A stretch of DNA of 9,687 nucleotides. It comes from DAOUAM01 sp034433305 (GTDB lineage Bacteria > Chloroflexota > Dehalococcoidia > Lucifugimonadales > DAOUAM01). The first letter of the stretch is position 1; each line of letters starts with the position of its first letter. The position numbers were made by a program, and so were the translations under genes. Below are positions 1-8,200 of the stretch, piece after piece. A model generated the notes under the pieces. The model made no database searches. It saw only the letters and a program-made list of their open reading frames with translations, and was not told the DNA's origin. The stretch spans positions 1 to 9,687 of the forward strand of contig DAOUAM010000074.1 in assembly GCA_034433305.1 (NCBI GenBank), written 5' to 3'.

Positions 1-27
1 CGATGGCTTGTCAGGCCCCTTCTGGTG

Positions 28-3000
28 CTACCAGTGGCTGATGAAGGCCCGTATCGTCGCCTGCTGGCCTCCTGCTACTGGTTGCAGGGCCTTGGCGAAG
101 ATGGCGGCCGGGTCTGTCGAGGCGGAGGGCCTCTTCATAGCCCGGCCCTGCGCCGGCGCGGTCACCAGCGGGTCGCCCGGAACAATGGGGCCGGTAAGGC
201 TCGTATCCACGTTCACAATGACCTCTACCCTGGTGCCGTCCATGCGCATCGGCCCCCGTGCGCCCAGGATAACCACCAGTATCTCGCCATGGGCATCCAC
301 CGTGGCTCCCGGCGCGACGACGCCTATCACGGCTGGGTCCGCCGCGCTGGTGGAGGGCTTGAGTTTGCCTGTGCTGGCGTCTATCACCAGCACGGTCCCG
401 GGTGTGTAGCTGAAGCCAGTCAGGACAGGGAAGCTCTCCATTATCAGGGAGTTGGTGCTGCCGGCGGTCATGCTGTCGGCAGTGACATTCTGCGCCGCCA
501 CGTCACCCGGGGTGGTGAAGTTGCCTGCCTGGTCAATTCCCCAGGTGGGCACGTCGTTCATGCTGTGCCCAACCCCGTTCCAGCTCCAGGACAGACATGT
601 GTCTGTCCCCGTGGACCTGTCGCAGGAGCTGAAACTGCCATCCGTGCCGATGCCAGCGAAGGTGTTGCCCCCGTTGGTAACCTGCTGGACCCCGCTCACG
701 CCCGGGCTGGCGCTGAAGGAGTTGCACCCGGTGGTGTCGCAGCTAGTTACATTGACGCCGGTGGAGGGGTGAGCGAAGTACGAGCCGTCGGCGGTGCTGG
801 AGAAGAATTGGCCCGACGGGTTGACGCCGCTGACGGCCCCGGTCTGCTCGTCGAACATGGTGATCCCGGTTGTCGGGCTGATGTCAATCGTGGTCTTGGG
901 GGCCGTTGAGTTGGGATCGGTCTCCACCTTGATGGATGTGAACACCTCGGGGACTCTGTGGACCGACCCCTGGGGCGTGAGCTGGTAGAGCAGGTTCGCG
1001 CCAGCCATCAGGTTGATGCCATTGGAGTCCACCGTCAGCGTCTCGCCGCCGGGGAGGGTGGCGCTGAGCGCGCTGGCCGTCCCGCCCCCGCCTCCGCCGC
1101 CCACAACCACGCCGTTCTCGTTGACCTGGAAGACCGTGGTGCCGGCGTTGTTCTTCACCGTCAGCCCACCCTGGCCTATCGTAAGCGTGCCGACGGAATT
1201 ACCAGCAGCATCGGTCAGCCTGTACTCCTCGGGGATGTTGTGGACCGACTTTTCAGTCGTGACCTGCCAGAGGATGTTGCCCTGGTTGTCGGACAACTGG
1301 AAGCCCTGGCCGGTAAGCTCGGCAATGGCTATGGCGTTGCCACTGGCGTCGTAGACCACGGTGCCCTGGCCGCTTTCGTCCCACACGCTCACGACCTTGC
1401 CGCTGGCATCAGTCAGGAATATCTTGCCATTCTCGCCTACCGTGAACGTACCCTTGAAGCTCCCATCATCATCAATGAGTGCGAACTCCTCGGGTATCTG
1501 GTGTTGAGACTTTTCTGGTGTAACAGACCAGACCACGCCTCGCTCATTGGTGAAGACCGAGAAACCCTCAGCGTCCTGGATAGCCCCGCCCACTTTGTTG
1601 CCCTCATCATCGTACAGGACGGTGGCGAACTGGAAGCTGTTCCACTCGCCCACGGGTTTGCCGTCAGAGTCCTTGAGCAGAATGCCTCGCTCTCCACCTA
1701 TGGTGAGCGTTCCGAAATCGTTGCCAATCTCATCAACCAGCCTGTACTCCTCAGGTATGTTGTGTACAGACTTCTCGGACGTGACCGACCAGAGCGGAAG
1801 GCCCAGGCTGTCCACCAGGGCAAGTCCCTGGTCGTCGAGGAACGCTCGACCTATCTCATTGCCACCAGCATCGCGCAGCACGGTCCTGAAGCTGGCCTCG
1901 TTCCAGACGCTGGTGGTCTCTCCGGTGGCGTTCTTGAAGACGACGCTGCCATCCTCGCCGATGACCAGCGTGCCTGTCCTGTTGCCCTCGTCGTCGGATA
2001 AGACGTACTCCTCTGGAATGTTGTGGACAGACTTCTCCGGCGTGACATGCCAGACCACATTGCCGTCGTCGTCCACGACCCTTATATCCGTGAACTCCTC
2101 GGGGATGTTGTGTACCGATTCCTCGGGCGTGACCTGCCAGACGACGTTGCCTGCCGCGTCCACAACCCTTATGTCCGTGAACTCCTCGGGGATGTTGTGG
2201 ATGGACTTCTGGGTATTGACCTGCCACACCAGATTGTCATTGGCGTCAACCACCTGGAATCCCTCGGAGGTAAGGCCTGCAGCGCCTATGATGTTGCCCT
2301 GGCTGTCCTCAATGCAGGAAATCGCGCCAAAGAACCCAAGGTTAGCGCCAAAGGGGCTACAGCCTTTGCCTGTCACGACGCCCTTCTCATTCAGGTGGAA
2401 GACGACATTGCCGCCGCCATCTGTCACGGTGAGGCCGTCCGGCCCCAGCACCAGCCTGCCCATTATGTTGCCGGAGTCGTCCCTTATCCGCCACTCCTCA
2501 TTCTTGTTGTGAATGGAGCCGTTCTGGTTGAAGAGGCTAACCAGGTTGTTGCCCGCGTCAGAGATGGCTATCCCAACGCTGTCAATCACCACCTTGCCCG
2601 TGGAGTTGCCCTGGCTATCGAACAGCGCGTACTCCTCCGGTACCTTGTGCAGCGACTTTTCGGTGTTGACCTGCCAGAGCACGTTGCCGCTGCCGTCTTT
2701 GATGGCAATGCCGCTGGCATCCGCCGTCAGCGTGCCGCCGCCAGCCAGGGTTATGGGGAACGGACTGCCACCACCCACGACCACACCCTTCTCGGTCACC
2801 TGGAAGACGATGTTATCGTTGTTGTCCAGCACCGTTATGCCACCCATGCCGATAACAAGGGCGCCTATGTCATTCCCCGACTCGTCCGTCAGGCTGTATG
2901 CCTCGGAGATATTGTGCAGAGAGCCCTCGGGGCCGACGCGCCAGAGGACTTTGCCATCGTTGTCGGTCAGTTCGAAGCCGCTGCTGTTTATAGAGGCCTC

Positions 3001-4830
3001 GCCCACCATGTTGCCCGCCTCGTCCTGCACCAATGTGCCCAAGGCCCCAGGAGCGATTACGGCGGCGTTAGAGCCGTCCTTGTCGGAGACCAGCAGTAAC
3101 GCGTCACTCCATGTGGCTACCACGTTACCATCGGAGTCCATGATGTTTATGGACCTGAACTCCTCGGGGATGTTGTGCACGGACCTCTGGCTGTCCACCT
3201 GCCAGAGCACGTTGCCGTTGGCGTCCCTTACGGAGATGCCGCTGGCATCCCCGGCCAGCGTGCCGCCGCCAGCCAGCGGTATGCTGAACGGCCCGCCGCC
3301 TGCGCCGCCTATGACGATGCCATTCTGGTCCACCTTGAAGGCTATCGTGCCGGTGTTGTCTGTCACCGTCAGGCCGCCGGGGCCTATCCCCAGCGCGCCA
3401 ATGGGGTTGCCTGCGCCATCGGTAAGCTGGAAAAGCTCGGGGATGAAGTGCACAGACTGCTCTGGCGTGACCTGCCATACGATATTGCCCTCGTTGTCCA
3501 CGACCCTGAGGTCCGAGAACTCCTCCGGGATTCTGTGGACGGACTTCTCGCTGTTGACCTGCCAGACAATGGTGCCGTTTTCGTCCGCGATGGAAATGCC
3601 CCGGTTGTCTGCAAATATCGCACCGTTATCCAGAGGAATGGTGACGCTGTCTGTGAACACGCCCGTCTCGCTGGCCCGGAAGACCACCCGGCCCTGGTTG
3701 TCCACGATGGCCAGGCCGGCGTCGTCGGTAAACAGGGTGCCGCCTCCTATCAAGGGGACGTGCAGCGAGTCATCCCCGTCGCCGCCTGTGTCCCCGCCCA
3801 CCACCACGCCATTCTCGTTTACCTGGAAGACGACGTTGCCGCTATTGTCCTTTACCACCACGCCCCCAGGGCCAATGGTCACCGCGCCTCTCTGGCCTTG
3901 CCCCGATGCGTCCGTGATGAAGAAGGTTTCCGGCACATTGTGGACCGATCCCTTCTCGGTAACCACCCATAGAGGTATGGCAGGGAACCCGAAGCCGCCG
4001 CTGACAAAGATACCCATGCCGCTCCCCAGGTCAGTGCCGCCGGGGACAGCGGCGCCAAGGTCGCCAATTACTACCTCCCCTGCGGCCAGAAGGCCGGGGA
4101 AGGTGACCGGGATGCGAATGGCGTCGTCGCTTACGGTTACGGTGCCCTCGCCCACCGCCAGCGTGCCGACGACATGCAGCGTCGCCGCCGGGTCATCGGT
4201 GCCGATGCCCACACGCCCATCGGGGGTAATGCGTATGACCTCGTTGTTGTTGGTCCTGATGATCAGGGGCTGCGCGTCAGTCGTGCCCAGGAAGTTGTCA
4301 CCGGGGTCAATGTCTGAGTTGCCGCTGAGCGCCCAGAAGGCGACGTTGCGCCTGGCGCCGTCGTCATCTCGCCTTTCGGCTTCCTGGTAAAGCAGGTCGC
4401 CCGAGGCGAAGGCGCCCTCTTCCGTTTGGGCCACAGGCAGCCTGGGCGTCAGTGTCTTGAAAGGCCCGCCGTCAGTGGAGGGCTTTATGCTCACCTCCAA
4501 CCAGCGCGCCTGTCCGCCCAGTGCCCTGGGGCCAAAGTCCGGTGCGGCCACCAGTAGTCCGTCAGCTATGGGGACTTCGCTGGAGGTGGCCGTCCGGCCT
4601 ACCTTGTCGCCTTCGGACTCAGAGTCATACAGCCTGAACTGGATGTCGAAGGTGCCATTGACCTCTTCTCCATCGTCCCTGGTAATTATGGCCTCCACGC
4701 GGACAGACGCGGCTTCCGCCGCCAGAACAGGCGTCGAGCCGAAGCCCAAAGGCCCGCTGGCCTCCGCGACGCTGCCGACGGCCAGGACTATGACCGATAC
4801 GACGACCAGAAGAGACCTGCGCGCTGACAT
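28..4830 (-). CDS. Giant secreted repeat protein, probable surface fibre (SVHNIPEE repeats)
   Basis: The protein is 1600 residues. I place the start at the ATG at 4828-4830 because AGGAGGT (4836-4842) lies 5 bases upstream; an in-frame ATG 36 bases further out has no comparable site. Residues 1-24 look like a signal peptide (Arg-rich start, LLVVVSVIVLAV core, AEA before the cut). Residues ~42-135 match a beta domain common at the N-terminus of bacterial surface proteins (V-x-G-T-F-D-I-Q-F-R-L-Y-D, then LTPRLPVA). Residues ~165-220 carry NFLGTTDAQPLIIR and VGIGTDDPAATLHV, typical of fibre-like proteins. Residues ~294-1300 hold 14 SVHNIPEE-type motifs spaced by D-x-x-G-N-x-V-W-Q-V strands. Residues ~1470-1600 (TPGTVLVIDASTGKLKPS, then GPIVPGDPLVTAP) resemble the C-terminal domain of the same fibre class. 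No LPXTG motif or C-terminal membrane segment is seen. The likely role is an extracellular, perhaps trimeric, adhesive or structural fibre; the ligand is unknown. The gene call is firm, the function inferred. Confidence 0.9.
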   Translation of the reverse strand: MSARRSLLVVVSVIVLAVGSVAEASGPLGFGSTPVLAAEAASVRVEAIITRDDGEEVNGTFDIQFRLYDSESEGDKVGRTATSSEVPIADGLLVAAPDFGPRALGGQARWLEVSIKPSTDGGPFKTLTPRLPVAQTEEGAFASGDLLYQEAERRDDDGARRNVAFWALSGNSDIDPGDNFLGTTDAQPLIIRTNNNEVIRITPDGRVGIGTDDPAATLHVVGTLAVGEGTVTVSDDAIRIPVTFPGLLAAGEVVIGDLGAAVPGGTDLGSGMGIFVSGGFGFPAIPLWVVTEKGSVHNVPETFFITDASGQGQRGAVTIGPGGVVVKDNSGNVVFQVNENGVVVGGDTGGDGDDSLHVPLIGGGTLFTDDAGLAIVDNQGRVVFRASETGVFTDSVTIPLDNGAIFADNRGISIADENGTIVWQVNSEKSVHRIPEEFSDLRVVDNEGNIVWQVTPEQSVHFIPELFQLTDGAGNPIGALGIGPGGLTVTDNTGTIAFKVDQNGIVIGGAGGGPFSIPLAGGGTLAGDASGISVRDANGNVLWQVDSQRSVHNIPEEFRSINIMDSDGNVVATWSDALLLVSDKDGSNAAVIAPGALGTLVQDEAGNMVGEASINSSGFELTDNDGKVLWRVGPEGSLHNISEAYSLTDESGNDIGALVIGMGGITVLDNNDNIVFQVTEKGVVVGGGSPFPITLAGGGTLTADASGIAIKDGSGNVLWQVNTEKSLHKVPEEYALFDSQGNSTGKVVIDSVGIAISDAGNNLVSLFNQNGSIHNKNEEWRIRDDSGNIMGRLVLGPDGLTVTDGGGNVVFHLNEKGVVTGKGCSPFGANLGFFGAISCIEDSQGNIIGAAGLTSEGFQVVDANDNLVWQVNTQKSIHNIPEEFTDIRVVDAAGNVVWQVTPEESVHNIPEEFTDIRVVDDDGNVVWHVTPEKSVHNIPEEYVLSDDEGNRTGTLVIGEDGSVVFKNATGETTSVWNEASFRTVLRDAGGNEIGRAFLDDQGLALVDSLGLPLWSVTSEKSVHNIPEEYRLVDEIGNDFGTLTIGGERGILLKDSDGKPVGEWNSFQFATVLYDDEGNKVGGAIQDAEGFSVFTNERGVVWSVTPEKSQHQIPEEFALIDDDGSFKGTFTVGENGKIFLTDASGKVVSVWDESGQGTVVYDASGNAIAIAELTGQGFQLSDNQGNILWQVTTEKSVHNIPEEYRLTDAAGNSVGTLTIGQGGLTVKNNAGTTVFQVNENGVVVGGGGGGGTASALSATLPGGETLTVDSNGINLMAGANLLYQLTPQGSVHRVPEVFTSIKVETDPNSTAPKTTIDISPTTGITMFDEQTGAVSGVNPSGQFFSSTADGSYFAHPSTGVNVTSCDTTGCNSFSASPGVSGVQQVTNGGNTFAGIGTDGSFSSCDRSTGTDTCLSWSWNGVGHSMNDVPTWGIDQAGNFTTPGDVAAQNVTADSMTAGSTNSLIMESFPVLTGFSYTPGTVLVIDASTGKLKPSTSAADPAVIGVVAPGATVDAHGEILVVILGARGPMRMDGTRVEVIVNVDTSLTGPIVPGDPLVTAPAQGRAMKRPSASTDPAAIFAKALQPVAGGQQATIRAFISHW
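930..3950 (-). repeat. Degenerate protein-repeat region with 14 SxHxxPE-type motifs
   Basis: The translated repeats share a core of W-x-V-x-x-E-K-S-V-H-N-I-P-E-E-(F/Y), then x-L-x-D-x-x-G-N. Three unit types can be seen. Long type A units (about 90 residues or more) continue with G-x-L-x-I-G-x-G-G-(L/I)-x-V, then V-F-Q-V-N-E-x-G-V-V-x-G-G, then L-A-G-G-G-T-L-x-x-D-A-S-G-I. Type B units contain W-(N/D)-E followed by T-V-(L/V)-x-D-x-x-G-N. Type C units are short, 29 residues. His is present in all 14 copies; the PEE part varies (ISEA, KNEE, PELF). At DNA level the 18-mer ctcctcggggatgttgtg recurs exactly at 1225, 2095, 2182 and 3160. The array spans residues ~294-1300 of the fibre. Confidence 0.9.
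2035..2208 (-). repeat. Two tandem 87-bp (29-residue) near-identical units
   Basis: Two adjacent 29-residue units occupy 2122-2208 and 2035-2121. They match at 24 of 29 residues by my alignment, differing at K/E, I/V, A/D, A/D and Q/H. A third motif begins at the same 87-bp phase, so the ctcctc(g/t)gg block starts at 2008, 2095 and 2182. This is the most regular part of the fibre gene and looks like a recent in-frame duplication. Confidence 0.85.
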
Positions 4831-4835
4831 GTAAG

Positions 4836-4842
4836 ACCTCCT
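4836..4842 (-). promoter_or_regulatory. Ribosome binding site of the fibre gene
   Basis: Read on the minus strand this is AGGAGGT, a near-perfect Shine-Dalgarno sequence, five bases before the ATG at 4828-4830. It decides the start in favour of a 1600-residue product and puts the signal peptide at the extreme N-terminus, as expected for export. Confidence 0.85.
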
Positions 4843-4963
4843 CGCTTTGCCCACACAGCTTCTCATTCGTCCAGGGACAGGCCCTTGAGCTAACCGCTGG
4901 CCTGCCCGGCGTACTGCTCCGCTTGCTTCGGACCTTCTATCAGGGCTGAGGGCCTGCTGCCGT

Positions 4964-5176
4964 TTACTGGAGGCCCACGTCCCGTTCCTCGGGTACCTCC
5001 ACCTCGAGCTTTTCCAGCAGAGACCGCAGGTGCGTGAACAGTGAAGACAGGTCGCCGAAGCGCACCATGACGCCCGTCTGCACGTGGGTTACCTCGCTCC
5101 GCCACTGGCCCGCCTGCATGTCCTGCTGGTGCCACAGTCGCAGGACAAAGGTAACGTGTCGTTCAGAGGGCGCCAT
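4964..5176 (-). CDS. Small conserved-looking hypothetical protein, 70 residues
   Basis: I place the start at the ATG at 5174-5176 because GGAGG (5181-5185) lies 4-5 bases upstream. A TTG four codons further out would overlap that site. The stop is TAA at 4964-4966. The product opens MAPSERHVTFVLRLWHQQ, continues with G-Q-W-R-S-E-V-T-H-V-Q-T-G, then F-G-D-L-S-S-L-F-T-H-L, and ends in an acidic tail. This layout (FVLRLW near the start, W-R-x-x-V-x-H-V-Q-(S/T)-G, then a short helix with F-x-x-L) resembles unnamed small proteins I associate with Chloroflexota and Cyanobacteria; no function is known to me. It has no signal peptide or membrane segment, so it is probably cytoplasmic. It lies between the regulator and the fibre, on the same strand, 133 bases upstream of the fibre start, and may be co-transcribed with the fibre. 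The reading frame and ribosome site are good; the family link is from memory. Confidence 0.78.
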   Translation of the reverse strand: MAPSERHVTFVLRLWHQQDMQAGQWRSEVTHVQTGVMVRFGDLSSLFTHLRSLLEKLEVEVPEERDVGLQ

Positions 5177-5180
5177 TTTG

Positions 5181-5185
5181 TCCTC
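5181..5185 (-). promoter_or_regulatory. Ribosome binding site of the small 70-residue gene
   Basis: GGAGG on the minus strand, ahead of the ATG at 5174-5176. It immediately follows the T-rich tail of the hairpin at 5196-5220, so ribosome loading and the hairpin are within about 11 bases of each other. Confidence 0.8.
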
Positions 5186-5220
5186 CAAAAATTAAAGGCT
5201 GGCACCTTGCGCGCCAGCCT
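5186..5220 (-). terminator. Intrinsic-terminator-like hairpin between regulator and small gene
   Basis: On the minus strand AGGCTGGC (5213-5220) pairs perfectly with GCCAGCCT (5196-5203) around a 9-base loop. It is followed at once by TTAATTTTT. An 8-bp GC-rich stem with a U-rich tail is the form of a Rho-independent terminator. It lies 55 bases past the regulator stop, where one would end that transcript. It also lies directly before the ribosome site of the next gene, so it could instead be an attenuator or a 5'-leader structure of the small gene. Structure is seen directly; function is inferred. Confidence 0.65.
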
Positions 5221-5231
5221 AGCGTGTTCAC

Positions 5232-5249
5232 ATTAACCCGAGATTAATT
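5232..5249 (-). promoter_or_regulatory. AT-rich heptamer direct repeat, candidate SARP-type operator
   Basis: On the plus strand ATTAACC (5232-5238) and ATTAATT (5243-5249) are separated by four bases, an 11-bp period. Read on the minus strand the units are AATTAAT and GGTTAAT. SARP regulators are known to bind heptameric direct repeats with an 11-bp period at promoter -35 regions. Only five of seven positions agree and no convincing -10 box follows at the expected distance, so this is a weak candidate. It lies in the 99-bp gap between the regulator gene and its downstream neighbours. Confidence 0.25.
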
Positions 5250-5275
5250 TTGCCTAGTGGACCTGGACTAGTCTA

Positions 5276-8200
5276 TCAAAGCTCCCGCAGGCGCAGTCCT
5301 GCCCGCTTGAGGAGGGGCGCCGCCCTCGCCCGCCAGAACAGGCGCTGCGCTTCCAGGAGCCATGCCCGGCGTTGGTCTGGCCCGGCGTGGCTTTCGCACT
5401 CAGACCGGGCCAGCAGGGTCTGGCCCAGCTCGATCTCGTAGCCGCAGTCCCGGAAAATGCGCTCGCTCTCGCTGAGATGGCGCTGGGCCTCGGCCTCGTC
5501 CCCGCGCGCGGCGGCGGTCTGGCCCAGCAATCGCTCGGCCACGGCCTGCGCCAGCCGCTGGCTGCCCTCCATGGAGATGGCCAGGGCTTCGGCCTCGGCC
5601 ACCTGTCCGGCCTCCAGGGCCATGGCCCCCAGCAGCAGGCGGTTCTCGCGTCGGCAGAAGTTGTCCCTGGTCCGCTCCCCCACGGCTAGAGCGGCCTGGG
5701 CCTCGCGCCGGGCCTCCTCTGTGTGCATCTGCGTCCACTGCCACAGCGCGTAGTGTACCCGTGCCTGGGCCTCCACCACCTGGGCGTCAATGGTATGCGC
5801 CAGGGCCACCGCCGCCTCGAACTCGGCCTGCGCCTCCCGCCAACGACCCCGGAGCGTCAGCGTCAGGCCCAGGTGATGGCGGGCCAGCGCCACGGTATAG
5901 GGCGCGTCCACCGCCTGCGCCGTTTCGATGGCCCGTCGCAGGGCCGTTTCCGAGCCATGGAGGTCACCCATCCTGGCTGCCTGGATGCCGCAGTTGGTGT
6001 CGGCGACGCTGAGGCGGCGCATGTCGCCGAGCTGTCTGGCGATGATGCCAGACCTCTTGTAGGCTTCCATGGCCTCATGCTGCCTGCCGACCACCTGGAG
6101 GCCGTTACCCAGGTTGTTATAGGCCAGGACCAGGCCGCGCAGGTCGCCGCTGGCTTCGTGGGCCTCCAGTACCTGGCGGTAAAGCTGGTTGGCTTCCTCC
6201 ATCTGGCCCAGCTTGTGCAGGTTCACCACCAGGGCTTGCATAGCCAGGACTTCCACGGGCGTGCCGCTCCCTTCGGCCAGCGCCTGCCGTGCCCAGCGCT
6301 CGCCGGCTGTGTAGTCGCCGCGCCAGTAGTGGACATATGCCCTGATGGCGTGGCCTTCAGCCAGGGCTTCCCGGTCGGCCACATCGGCCTCGGCCAGGAT
6401 GGTCTCGGCCTGGTCCAGCAGGGACATGGCCCGGTCATACTCGCCGGTGTACCCCTCGCACAGACGCGCCATCCCGAGCAGCAGGCGGGCCTGGTCCCTG
6501 GGCAGGTGCGCGTGGGGCAGCGCGGCCTTCAGTGTATCCAGGGCTGCTCTGGCCTGGCCCGTCTGCCGCTGGGCCAGGGCCAGCCCTTCCCATGCTCGCA
6601 GCGTCACATGCGGGTCTCGCCGTGGCTCCGGCAGCAGGTTGATCTGCTCCACGGCCAGTCCGAAATAGGCCAGCGCCTGGGCATGGCTGAAACGCTGGTA
6701 GGCCCACTCCCCGGCCAGCGCTGCCCACCTGGTGAGGGACTCGCCCTCCACTTCGCCATGCCGCAGGTGATGCACAACCTCCCCCGCTATCTCCCGGGCG
6801 TCCTGGCCCCGGGCCTCGGCCAGCGCCTGCGCGGCCAGGCGGTGGAGCAACCTGCGGTGGGACTCGCTCATGCCGGCGTAGACGACCTCGCTGATGAGCT
6901 GGTGCGAGAACTCCCAGGTCCCCGCGCTATTGTTGCCCACCAGAAGGCGGCGGTCGGCCAGCACATCCAGGGCGCGCCGCACCTGCTCGTGGCCCGCGCG
7001 CAACACGGCTTTCACGGTGTCGCCCGTGGCCTGGTGGCGCAGCACCGAGGCTGCATCCAGCACCTCCCGCTGCTGAGCAGTCAGGCGAGCGACCCTGGCA
7101 AGGATGGTCTCCCTGAGAGTGGCGGACAGCGGGACTCGGCGCGGGTCGTCGCCCAGGGCCTCGCCCTCCACCTGCCAGACTCCCCTGGCGTCGCGGTACA
7201 GGCGGCCCTCGTCCATCAGCCCGCGCAGAGTCTCGGTCAGAAAGAGTGGGTGGCCGGCGGTCGCCTGGTGCAGCCGGCGGGTAAACTGAAGAGGGTCTGG
7301 CAGGCCCGTGACGGCACGCACGGCCTCCAGCACGTCGGCCATGGAGAGAGGGCCCAGCGCCACATGGTGCAGGCGCTCCCCGGTCTGCTCAGCCAGCCAG
7401 CGGGCGAGCGCGGCCCTGGCGGCCACCTCCTCGCTGCGGTAGGCCACGACGAAGAGGGCGCTGCCAGGCATGTGTCCGGGCAGCCCCGCCAGCACGGCCA
7501 GCGACTCCTCATCCATCCAGTGAGCGTCGTCCAGGACGAAGATAGTCTGCTCAGATGCGGCCAGGCGAAGGGCGGCCAGCGTGGCATGATGTAGCCGCTC
7601 TCGCTCCCTGTCCAGTGGCAGGGGAGTGTAGTGGGGGCAGTCCGGCCACAGTTGCCTCAACGCCGGCAGCCGCTCGGCCAGAGGCGCGCCCAGGGCGCCC
7701 AGGCCCATGAGGGTGGATGCAGGAGGTGACAGAGCCAGGTATGCACCAATCAAGTGGAGCGCGGCGGTGAAGGGTGCGTCGCCCTCACGCGCCGTGTACC
7801 AGCACACGGGGCCTTCCTGCGCCGCCGCCCATTCCTGCAAGAGACGTGTCTTGCCTGTGCCCGCCTCGCCAGCCACCAGGGCCAGGCCAGGGCGCTCCCG
7901 CCACGCATGGGAAAGGGACGCCAGCGCCTCGCTCCGGCCCACCAGCGGCAGGTGGAGCGCCGTCGGAGGCGCGGGCTGCCAGGTGGGAGTGGCCGCCAGC
8001 GTCCCACCCGAGGCTATGCTGTCCCGCAGCCTGCGGGTCTCAGGCGCGGGGTCGGCCCCCAGCTCCTGGCGCAGCCTCTCCTCGTAGTCGGTGTAAACGG
8101 CCAGCGCCCTGGCCTGCTCGTTGCTCCTGGCCAGGCACTGCATCAGCCGTCTGACCGCCGACTCGCGCAGTGGGTCTATGGCCAGCACCTGCTGGCAGGC

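Noticed and set aside
25..2001. Several further plus-strand open frames opposite the fibre C-terminal half
   Set aside because: All lie within the fibre coding region, overlap one another in different frames and have no convincing start signals.
930..3950. Regular short DNA repeats suggesting a CRISPR array
   Set aside because: The repeats are in frame, degenerate at DNA level and translate to a consistent protein motif; spacing varies by whole codons. They are coding repeats.
2513..4390. A 625-codon open frame on the plus strand, opposite the fibre gene
   Set aside because: It is the antisense shadow of a GC-rich repeat gene. Its translation is low complexity (Pro, Ser, Thr, Leu runs), it mirrors the repeats, and the minus strand has a signal peptide, a strong ribosome site and recognisable domains.
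5723..7594. A 623-codon open frame on the plus strand, opposite the regulator
   Set aside because: It is antisense to clear BTAD, ATPase and TPR coding sequence, shows no domain of its own, and such long shadow frames are expected in GC-rich genes.
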